Below are positions 1 to 6,044 of a stretch of 8,344 nucleotides of DNA, piece after piece (the first letter of the stretch is position 1; every line of letters begins with the position of its first letter). The DNA comes from Verrucomicrobiota bacterium (GTDB lineage: Bacteria > Verrucomicrobiota > Verrucomicrobiia > Verrucomicrobiales > Akkermansiaceae). A program made the position numbers and the translations under genes. The DNA lies in assembly GCA_009885905.1 (NCBI GenBank), contig VFJU01000185.1:1-8344 (forward strand). Direction: 5' to 3'. Below the pieces are notes generated by a model. It was not told where the DNA came from. It searched no databases and saw only the letters and a program-made list of their open reading frames with translations.

Positions 1-173
1 CATCCGGCAACTTCTTCCTCAGCCGCACCACCCTTGGTTCTTTGGATGACCTCGGCTACATCGTCGACTACAGCAAAGCCGGAATCGTGAATCACATCGT
101 CGTGGTTCCGGAACTCTCAAGCATCAGTTTGTGTCTGCTAGGAGGTGCCCTGCTGTTCCGACGTCGTCGTTGA
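1..173 (+). CDS. 3' end of PEP-CTERM-sorted surface/secreted protein (partial)
   Basis: The reading frame is open from the window edge (first full codon at 3) to TGA at 171-173; the start lies outside the window. The last 22 residues show a PEP-CTERM sorting signal: a VPELSS motif (a PEP variant), a short hydrophobic helix (about SLCLLGGALLF), and the terminal basic cluster RRRR. In this family the signal directs an exported protein to exosortase, which cleaves near the PEP motif and attaches the protein to the envelope or exopolysaccharide matrix. The visible upstream part (about 34 residues, including GSLDDLGYIVDYSKAG) has no recognised catalytic motif, so the function of the mature protein is unknown. 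The RRRR tail and LLGGALLF helix are typical of Verrucomicrobiota versions. The protein is not obviously related to the other genes here. Confidence 0.85.
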   Translation, partial: SGNFFLSRTTLGSLDDLGYIVDYSKAGIVNHIVVVPELSSISLCLLGGALLFRRRR

Positions 174-187
174 TTTACCGAATAAAA

Positions 188-242
188 AAACGGCCCTTCC
201 TATTTCAGGGAAATCTGTTAGGAGCAGTTAAGTAGGCCGTTT
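188..242 (-). terminator. Candidate minus-strand terminator beyond a gene relic
   Basis: An 8-bp perfect inverted repeat, aaacggcc (188-195) and ggccgttt (235-242), encloses 39 bases. Read on the minus strand, the second arm runs into a stretch of seven T (complement of 184-190). This fits the end of the relic at 218-407, whose stop codon lies inside the loop. The loop is long for an intrinsic terminator, so the call is weak. On the plus strand the T tract is only three bases, so it is a poorer terminator for the PEP-CTERM gene. Confidence 0.35.
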
Positions 243-407
243 GCGGTGAAGACCCCCCTAGCGGCGTTGAACATTTGCACGTTCGATGACTGGAAGTCGT
301 TCTCGTTCGCCACGAACGAGAAGAAGTCATTCCCCTGCTTCGACGTTCCCGATCACCGTGCTGCCGCCTTGGGAAAATGCGACGATCAAAAGTCAAAATC
401 CCTTCAT
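218..407 (-). pseudogene. Decayed gene relic, possibly a paralogue of the N-terminus of the 505-5394 protein
   Basis: No intact ORF is present, but two minus-strand frames join into plausible protein with C/G-rich third codon positions. An ATG at 407-405 opens with MKGF, followed by an in-frame TGA (395-393), then LLIVAFSQGGSTVIGNVEAG. The frame shifts at the four-G run (complement of 332-335) and continues with NDFFSFVANENDF to a TAA at 220-218. Removing one G restores continuity. Lined up without gaps from the residue after the signal peptide, the relic and the N-terminus of the neighbouring large protein share about 11 of 24 residues, including GND-x-F-x-FVA. That similarity was judged by eye and could be chance. 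The fragment sits between two candidate terminators and has no recognised function. Alternatively, part of the damage could be sequence error at the homopolymer. Confidence 0.4.
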
Positions 408-444
408 GGCCCAGCGTACCAATAGGCCTTTCCAAGACACAGGA

Positions 445-473
445 AGGCCCGTGCGATTGGAGCGCACGGGCCT
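445..473 (-). terminator. Hairpin terminator of the large phosphoesterase gene
   Basis: A perfect 11-bp GC-rich inverted repeat (aggcccgtgcg at 445-455, cgcacgggcct at 463-473) has a 7-base loop. It lies about 30 bases past the TGA of the minus-strand gene at 505. On the minus strand it is followed by TTCCTGTGTCTT, a poor U-tract, so termination may be partly factor-assisted. An overlapping alternative pairing exists between ggcctttcc (425-433) and ggaaggcc (442-449), with one bulge. Confidence 0.6.
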
Positions 474-504
474 CTGAGTCAGTAGGCCTACCCTACCAGA
501 AGCA

Positions 505-3500
505 TCAGTTTTTCGTGACGCTATAGCGGAAGAAGTTCTTCGCTGCAGCACCTAGCAACTTGACGGTGACGGTCGTTTCCGCACCAGCCACCACGGAACT
601 TACGGCTTCATAGTCCACGCCTACAACGGCAGCGCTCCACGAATCGGCGAGACCTAGATCGTTGGATGTTTGGAGGACTCCAATCACGCCAGCTACCGTG
701 TTGTTAGTGGTGAAGGTTAGGAACTTCTCACCGGATGCCATGGTCACCACAGGGAGGTTGCCGTTGTCTGAACCGCTATTGGTGCTCTGGTTGAAGAAGT
801 ATTCAACGAGGTCCGTGGAACCGTCCGAGTCGCTGTCGCTATTGATCCCGGTGGAGCTGAATCCATTGAGCGCAAGCCAAGCTTCAAAGGTAGCTGGGCC
901 AACGAGCACGTTGTCGGTGCGAACCGCTGTGCTTTGGATACGGGTGTCGAGTGCGGGGATGGTCTCAGCAATGTCGTAAGCCGTGGCCGCGGAGGCGTAG
1001 CGGGCTTGGAGGTAATTACCGAGTGCAAGCTGCTCACCGAGGATGTTGGCGGGCACCACACCGGCAGCGGTGAAGATCAATGACTCATCAATATTACCTG
1101 ACAGCGTGCCGTCGGCGAGTAAGAAGCGGAAGTTATCCGCATTTGCTTTGAACGGATAACTGTCGCCACCGTTGGCGAGGAAGTTCAGCGTCACCAGTGT
1201 GATAATTGCGGGTGCGTCCAAGCGGACGGCACCTGCGGAAACCACACGACCGATGATGTTGTCATCCTCGTCAACCAGCACGATGCTTTGGATACGGGAG
1301 CCTGCCGTGGCAGTCGGCACATAGGAGAACCGGATGCCGCCAATCTGCGGGAAGCGTCCCTGGTTTCCAAGCGAGGCAACGCCGTGCTCCAAGATCGCCT
1401 TGAGGCCGGCCGGGGTGGTGTCGCAAAGCATCAGGCCGTTGTTGAAACGCATCGAGTTCTCGATATCGAGCAACGAGATGGCTCCGGCAGGCTTACTGGC
1501 ACCTGGATTGGCGATCGGGGGCAACTTGGCACCGCTCACGACATCCACCGCACCAATGGCCGCGCGGATACCGCCACCGTTTTTCATCGCCACAATGTGC
1601 GAGGCGGAAGGCAGCGCTGTTTGACCTACGGAGATCATCGAGTCTGCACTGATGTCACCCAAGTTGGTTTCCTGGTTACGAACGAAGTTGCGCTCACCTT
1701 CAAGGTAAACATTCGTGTAACCGCGCACGGCTCCGTCTTTGACGCTGATCACGCCTTGAACGGCATCGGTGATCTGTTTCACGAGCGTCCCCTTAGTTCC
1801 AGCGGCGAATGCGGTGACAGGTAGGTTTGCTACGGTGGTGTTCCAAGCAGCAGCGACATTAGCATCCGTGGCGGCATATGCACCGTTTTCGATGATGTTG
1901 GCGGTGAGGTTAGGAACAATCAGCACACCATCGGAATCGAAGTCAGCAACGAGACGGCCAAGGTAGGTGAACTCGTTGTCCGTGTTGACGATAACTGTTG
2001 GTAGTCCGTCGGCACCTGTGGTGTAGATCGGGTAGTTCCCAGCAAAGTCAGCACCGTGACCGGTGAAAGCGACAGCGACATCGTTGGAATCTCCGAGGCG
2101 GGTGTTGGATCCGGCAGCGAGGATGATATCCACGCCTGTGAGCAGCGGAGCAAGCTGTTGCTCGAAGGTGATCTGCTGGAGGTGAGCCATCAGCACGATC
2201 TTGTCCACACCTTGGTTCCGGAGGTCATCGATGACTGGCTGCACTTGGCTGGCTAACAAGACCATGTCGTTGGTCTCAAGCCCATCTCCCACGAAGCCTT
2301 TGACTTCGACACTGCCGGTGGACGAGATTCCCTCGACGATCTGCGTGGTGACACCCACGAGACCGATTTTCTCGGTGCCCTTGGTGACGACGGCGGAAGG
2401 AACGATCTTGTTCTTCACACTGGTCGCTTCTTCCAAACCACCGGTACCGACAGTTTCCAGATAGCGAGCGGAAATCCCGGAATCACCCGAGAAGTTGAGG
2501 TTACTGCTGAGGTAGGGGAAATTCGTGTCGGCGATGGCGTCGGAAAACGCGTTGGTGCCGAAGTCGAACTCGTGGTTGCCGACGGTCGAGGCTTCCACAC
2601 CGATGCGGTTGTGAATCTCAATGTCAGCAGCAAATGGGTTGTTGCCTTTGGTGTGAGTGGCGACCACGAGTGCATCCGTGCCGGCGGCGGCGAAGGGACC
2701 GGGGATGTAGTTGTCACCACCCGCGAGGATGAGCGTGTTCGGGTAGGTGCCGTCGAAGGCATCCACGAGAGCCGCGAGGTTCGGCGCGGTGCTCGAAGCG
2801 AGCAAGCCTGCCTCGGCATCGGCGAGGTGGAGGAGCTGGAGCTTGAAGTCAGTCGGCTGACCGATTTCGAACACGGTCAGCGTGTTCGAGACCTCGCTGG
2901 AAACGATGAGCAGCGGCTTGCCGGACGGACTATCGGCAGCTTCGACGACGACCATTCCCTCAGGGTTGAGATCGCCGGTGCGTTGGAAGCCGGTAGCGAA
3001 GGTCGGGGCAAGCGGGTTGGTGACATCGAAAGCGAGCACCATGTGTGAGCGCTCGAGACCCACGAAAGCGAAGGTGCGGGCACCGATCTTGGCAACCGTC
3101 ACGCCTTCGGGCTCTGGCCCCTTGTTGTCACTGCGGCCATCATCAAATTGGGCAGGGAATTGCGAAGCCACGATCATTTCAATCATGTCGCCGCTGTCGA
3201 AGATGCGTGCACCAGTCGAGTCGAGGATCGAGAACGAGCGACCGCCTAAGCTGAGGATTTTATCGATGTCGCCATCGCCGTCGGTATCACCGCGCAGGCC
3301 GGTCGCATTGGAAACGGTTAGACGGCCTAGGCTGGCTTGGTTTTTGAGTGTGACTTCCGTCGGGAAGGTCGCATCATCCAGGTTATAGCTCGCATTACCC
3401 ACTGTGGTGGTCTCGTCCGGGGTGAGGAAGTCATTGCGGTCGTCGCCTTCGTTGGAGGTGACATAATACGTTTGCCCACCCACCTGATAGGAGGCGACGG

Positions 3501-5394
3501 CATCAGGCATGTAGAGACCGAAGACTGGGTTGCCGGTGGTGGGGTTGATCAAATTAGAAGCGCTTGCTCCGTCGCGGTCACTGAAATCATGCCTACCCGT
3601 GGAGAAGTCCTTTTCACCGAGAGCAGTCACGGAAGTGAAGGTAGCAGTAGCGATGTCAAGGATGGCAACGGCGTTGGCCTCTTGGAGAGTGACCATGGCC
3701 TTGGTGCCGTCAGGAGAAATGGCAAGGAATTCTGGTTCGAAGTCGGTCGAGGGAACTCCAGCACCGAACAAGCGGACACCGGCGGCTTTCAGCGAAGCGA
3801 TGGTAGCTGTTGCATCAAAGGCACTGAAGTCTGCGGTTTGCACAACTCCTGGAAGGCCCGCAGAATCGACTGCGATGATGCTGACAGTGCCCATGGCAGC
3901 GTCTGGAATGGTCGCGCTGGCTCCGGCAAGCTCGCCTTCGTTACAGCACAACAACTTGGTGCCGTCTGGAGTGAAAGCGATGTGGTCAGGAACCGCTCCA
4001 ACAACCGCGGAGCCGATCAGCGCGCCCGTGGCGGCATTGAGAAAAACGACATGGCCGTTAGAAGTCGTCGGCGAGTTGATGATCGCTGCGGCAAGGATGC
4101 TTGGATTTCCACCGGTGCCTTTGCGGACGGTGATCGAGGAAACATCGTTGCTGGTGAGTCCGGAGACACCCAATGTGGATGGCACGATCGTAGTGAGCTG
4201 CACTGGCGCAGCCGCGTCAGTGAGATTCACGACTTGGATGCCAACGCCCGACGAAGCAAATGCACGCTTGGATGCAGGATCGAAGGCGGGAATTTCAGAA
4301 CCACCAAGTGTGATGCTGCTCTTCAAAGTCGATGTGATTGCTCCACTGGCGAGGAAGGTAACGGGAACGCTGTCATCGTTGGTGATGGTGCCGGTGCCGC
4401 TACTTGTGCCAATGATGGTGGAGCCAGTGGTGTTGACGATGTTGGAGAGTCCAACGATGACTGTTTCTGAACTTTCGATAGCTGTATCGCCGTTGATGAC
4501 GATGTCAACGTTTTGGGTGAGGGTGCCACCCGCAGTGAAGGTTAGTGTTCCAGGAGCCAATGTAAAATCAGTAGCAGCCAACGCATTTCCTCCTGTAACT
4601 GCGAAATCCACAGTGAATGCCGTGGTATCATCACTCCGAGTTACCACCAAGCTAAGAACAGAAGTGCCGCTGTTCCCTTCCGCGATAGCGGCGTTCGAGA
4701 TCGAAACGGTAGGTGGGGATCCAGTGACAAAAGCGTTAGTATTGAATGGCCAGAAGGTTGTGGCATCGCCAGTTGTCGTTTCCCATGTCGAGACACCCAC
4801 GGTTCCAAGCAAACTCCAGTAATTGGAGAAGTTCACCTGGCCCGAGCGAGCGCCGATGAAGCGACCACCGTCCGTGCTCGATGGCAAAGCAGTCGCACTG
4901 CTGCCGTAAGTGAGACCTGTGTTGCCTATTTCGCTATCAGCATTAGGAACCGCCGCGTTGGTGATCGCAGTGAGAAAACCAGTCGGAGCTTGGCTCGCTC
5001 CTTCAAATGCATAGATGATGTCTGCAGTTGTTGAGATTCCAAGATTTGAAGACACCGTGTGAACGACGGTTCCTACGTTGGCGGTAGGGCTGGCAACACC
5101 CACTCCGATGAGAACAACGATGCCACCTGCTGGCACGCCACCTACTGGAGCCGTCCACTTGAATTCCATTTCTCCAGTATTAAACGCACCACCCGCCCCT
5201 ATGGCTTGGCCGTTCCATTCGTTGTCCGTGAAGAAAATTTCTTTTCCACCGGTAATCGGCACGAGTGCAACAAAGGCGAAATCGTCATTTCCATCGGCAT
5301 TGAAGCCAGTGAAGGCGATATCACCTGGACTGAGGGCGTGGGCCGCTTGGATGAGCGAACCGCTTAGTAGGATTAAAGCGAGGTTTCTTTTCAT
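505..5394 (-). CDS. Exported multidomain 5'-nucleotidase-type phosphoesterase with Calx-beta and choice-of-anchor-I-like domains
   Basis: The ATG at 5394 is chosen because it gives a clean signal peptide (MKRNLALILLSGSLIQAAHA); a GTG at 5427 in the same frame would add 11 residues ahead of it. No clear Shine-Dalgarno is seen. The product is 1629 aa.

Domains by residue: 21-225, an N-terminal beta domain (SPGDIAF, FFTDNEWNG) like those of other secreted proteins; about 227-341, Calx-beta, ending GTITNDDS; about 345-845, a choice-of-anchor-I-type propeller (GPEPEGV, NPEGM, a DTDGDGDID calcium-type loop at 703-711); about 850-1165, a calcineurin-like 5'-nucleotidase core; about 1205-1430, the 5'-nucleotidase C-terminal domain (ETNLGD 1242, NGGGIRA 1272, GRFPQIGG 1346, FLANGGDSYPF 1405); about 1500-1629, a module with an Asp-rich DSDSDGSTD loop, ending FFRYSVTKN.

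Likely role: hydrolysis of extracellular or periplasmic nucleotides or other phosphate esters. Compared with UshA-type enzymes, the metal site keeps D859, D894, N940 and H1071, but the DxH His is E861, and the GHSQ-like motif reads GSN (1095-1097). Exact substrate is unknown. There is no PEP-CTERM tail; the last module may serve sorting. Confidence 0.9.
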   Translation of the reverse strand: MKRNLALILLSGSLIQAAHALSPGDIAFTGFNADGNDDFAFVALVPITGGKEIFFTDNEWNGQAIGAGGAFNTGEMEFKWTAPVGGVPAGGIVVLIGVGVASPTANVGTVVHTVSSNLGISTTADIIYAFEGASQAPTGFLTAITNAAVPNADSEIGNTGLTYGSSATALPSSTDGGRFIGARSGQVNFSNYWSLLGTVGVSTWETTTGDATTFWPFNTNAFVTGSPPTVSISNAAIAEGNSGTSVLSLVVTRSDDTTAFTVDFAVTGGNALAATDFTLAPGTLTFTAGGTLTQNVDIVINGDTAIESSETVIVGLSNIVNTTGSTIIGTSSGTGTITNDDSVPVTFLASGAITSTLKSSITLGGSEIPAFDPASKRAFASSGVGIQVVNLTDAAAPVQLTTIVPSTLGVSGLTSNDVSSITVRKGTGGNPSILAAAIINSPTTSNGHVVFLNAATGALIGSAVVGAVPDHIAFTPDGTKLLCCNEGELAGASATIPDAAMGTVSIIAVDSAGLPGVVQTADFSAFDATATIASLKAAGVRLFGAGVPSTDFEPEFLAISPDGTKAMVTLQEANAVAILDIATATFTSVTALGEKDFSTGRHDFSDRDGASASNLINPTTGNPVFGLYMPDAVASYQVGGQTYYVTSNEGDDRNDFLTPDETTTVGNASYNLDDATFPTEVTLKNQASLGRLTVSNATGLRGDTDGDGDIDKILSLGGRSFSILDSTGARIFDSGDMIEMIVASQFPAQFDDGRSDNKGPEPEGVTVAKIGARTFAFVGLERSHMVLAFDVTNPLAPTFATGFQRTGDLNPEGMVVVEAADSPSGKPLLIVSSEVSNTLTVFEIGQPTDFKLQLLHLADAEAGLLASSTAPNLAALVDAFDGTYPNTLILAGGDNYIPGPFAAAGTDALVVATHTKGNNPFAADIEIHNRIGVEASTVGNHEFDFGTNAFSDAIADTNFPYLSSNLNFSGDSGISARYLETVGTGGLEEATSVKNKIVPSAVVTKGTEKIGLVGVTTQIVEGISSTGSVEVKGFVGDGLETNDMVLLASQVQPVIDDLRNQGVDKIVLMAHLQQITFEQQLAPLLTGVDIILAAGSNTRLGDSNDVAVAFTGHGADFAGNYPIYTTGADGLPTVIVNTDNEFTYLGRLVADFDSDGVLIVPNLTANIIENGAYAATDANVAAAWNTTVANLPVTAFAAGTKGTLVKQITDAVQGVISVKDGAVRGYTNVYLEGERNFVRNQETNLGDISADSMISVGQTALPSASHIVAMKNGGGIRAAIGAVDVVSGAKLPPIANPGASKPAGAISLLDIENSMRFNNGLMLCDTTPAGLKAILEHGVASLGNQGRFPQIGGIRFSYVPTATAGSRIQSIVLVDEDDNIIGRVVSAGAVRLDAPAIITLVTLNFLANGGDSYPFKANADNFRFLLADGTLSGNIDESLIFTAAGVVPANILGEQLALGNYLQARYASAATAYDIAETIPALDTRIQSTAVRTDNVLVGPATFEAWLALNGFSSTGINSDSDSDGSTDLVEYFFNQSTNSGSDNGNLPVVTMASGEKFLTFTTNNTVAGVIGVLQTSNDLGLADSWSAAVVGVDYEAVSSVVAGAETTVTVKLLGAAAKNFFRYSVTKN

Positions 5395-5448
5395 AGGATA
5401 GTAGGAGATGAGCGGGATGTTTGCCACGGTTCACAGGAGAACACGTTT

Positions 5449-5470
5449 TTGTTTGTGACTGTTTCGCCAC
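5449..5470 (-). promoter_or_regulatory. PHO-box-like tandem 11-mer upstream of the phosphoesterase gene
   Basis: On the minus strand two adjacent 11-base units read GTGGCGAAACA (5470-5460) and GTCACAAACAA (5459-5449), ending 54 bases before the ATG at 5394. They share G-T-S-R-C-R-A-A with the two units found ahead of the 6045 gene. Two 7-base repeats at 11-base spacing is the layout of enterobacterial PHO boxes, which PhoB binds. The match to the known PHO-box consensus is partial (a CTGTCAT-like core on the opposite strand) and was found by eye. No convincing -10 was identified. Confidence 0.25.
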
Positions 5471-5489
5471 ATGTGCGGAATCGTTACCC

Positions 5490-5522
5490 AAATTTGATTT
5501 TCTAACGGAACCGATCAAATTT
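5490..5522. repeat. 9-bp perfect inverted repeat in the divergent intergenic region
   Basis: aaatttgat (5490-5498) and atcaaattt (5514-5522) are perfect inverted copies separated by 15 bases. The pair lies about 96-128 bases upstream of the ATG at 5394, where an operator could act, and about 520 bases from the 6045 gene. The AT-only character of most of the arm makes a strong RNA hairpin unlikely, although five T follow on the plus strand. No known regulator site was recognised. Between here and 5684 only small palindromes are seen (tcgat/atcga at 5651-5665, ttaggt/acctaa at 5670-5684) and no gene. Confidence 0.4.
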
Positions 5523-5684
5523 TTCACCATGCGGCGTGACTTGGAGCAATCTGATAGAGTGACTGAATTGCAAGAGACGTAGACAATCGTAGTAATCTAA
5601 CATGAACGGACGCGACAGCCTTCCGCCAATAGGATATTCATGAGTGCACCTCGATTCGCGATCGATCTGTTAGGTGCTACCTAA

Positions 5685-5902
5685 AACAACGCAACGCCCC
5701 CTCCCGGAGGTGACGATGATCCATTCAAGATCTTCGCGGCACGGGTAACTTGCCGATCCAAGCACAAGGCGCTTTTGTAACACTCACCTTGCCGATTCAG
5801 AAATCCACCACCCTCGGGAACTCGGATTCCGCTGGCGCTCTCAACCTCACCTTCCCGAAAATCGGGAACAAGGAATTCCACTCCTTCGCTCTCCCCCAGT
5901 AA
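5685..5902 (+). pseudogene. C-terminal relic of an unidentified protein, frameshifted
   Basis: Two plus-strand frames together read as protein with C/G-rich third positions. From 5685 the frame gives NNATPPPGGDDDPFKIFAA, after a stop at 5682. Near 5731-5741 the coding signal moves to another frame, which continues GTGNLPIQAQGAFVTLTLP through SAGALNLTFPKIGNKEFHSF to ALPQ and a TAA at 5900-5902. That second frame is open from 5720 and has no ATG; a TTG at 5750 could only give about 50 residues. A terminator hairpin follows 27 bases after the stop, as expected of a real gene end. I do not recognise the family; the alternating hydrophobic pattern suggests beta structure. An overlapping minus-strand ORF (5681-5971) has weaker codon character and crosses the terminator, so it was not chosen. 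Confidence 0.45.
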
Positions 5903-5929
5903 ATCGCCTTGCGCGACCACGCGGGGTGG

Positions 5930-5950
5930 CTCCGCCAGGCGGGGTTTTTT
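5930..5950 (+). terminator. Intrinsic terminator after the 5685-5902 relic
   Basis: A 6-bp stem ctccgc (5930-5935) / gcgggg (5939-5944), with one T-G pair and a 3-base loop, is followed directly by six T (5945-5950). Outer G-T pairs could lengthen the stem. It lies 27 bases past the TAA at 5902 and separates the relic from the promoter region of the 6045 gene. Confidence 0.6.
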
Positions 5951-5955
5951 CGCAC

Positions 5956-5977
5956 GTGACAAAATTGCCACAAAATT
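5956..5977 (+). promoter_or_regulatory. PHO-box-like tandem 11-mer upstream of the glycosyltransferase-phosphoesterase fusion
   Basis: Two adjacent 11-base units, GTGACAAAATT (5956-5966) and GCCACAAAATT (5967-5977), differ at only two positions. They can be read as two 7-mers (GTGACAA, GCCACAA), each followed by AATT, which is the 7+4 spacing of a PHO box. On the opposite strand the first 7-mer is TTGTCAC, close to the CTGTCAY core. The pair ends 67 bases before the ATG at 6045. A weak -10 candidate, TATTAC, lies at 5992-5997. The repeat is plain in the sequence; PhoB binding is inference. Confidence 0.35.
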
Positions 5978-6009
5978 CCATACGCAGTGAATATTACGAA
6001 TTCATTCTC

Positions 6010-6043
6010 TCATATCGGTATATGATAAAAATTTCCATATCAT
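6010..6043 (+). other. Overlapping short inverted repeats just before the fusion-gene start
   Basis: tcatat (6010-6015) pairs with atatga (6020-6025), and atgata (6022-6027) pairs with tatcat (6038-6043), two bases before the ATG at 6045. The two pairings compete for 6022-6025. No Shine-Dalgarno sequence is seen here. The segment may be an AT-rich promoter/leader or an operator; the arms are short enough to arise by chance in AT-rich DNA. Confidence 0.25.
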
Positions 6044-6044
6044 C

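Noticed and set aside
286..477. Plus-strand 63-codon ORF
   Set aside because: Its translation is Arg/Ser/Thr-rich with no protein character, it is antisense to the better-supported relic, and it runs through the 445-473 hairpin.
3337..4822. Long plus-strand ORFs (377 and 430 codons) inside the large minus-strand gene
   Set aside because: They lie wholly antisense to a protein with clear domains and motifs, show low-complexity sequence rich in Ser/Val/Arg, and contain no recognisable motif; codon bias of the real gene explains the open frames.
5395..5427. GTG start at 5427 for the large gene, giving 1640 residues
   Set aside because: It places 11 residues ahead of a typical signal peptide; the ATG at 5394 starts exactly at MKRN, with the usual basic then hydrophobic pattern. 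Neither start has a clear ribosome site.
5523..5684. tRNA or small-gene candidates between the inverted repeat and the relic
   Set aside because: No cloverleaf arms or T-loop consensus could be traced; the only ATG-led frame near 5602 gives about 13 codons.
5681..5971. 96-codon minus-strand ORF in the intergenic region
   Set aside because: It crosses the T6 terminator at 5930-5950 and overlaps the plus-strand relic, whose reading has better third-position bias and protein-like composition.
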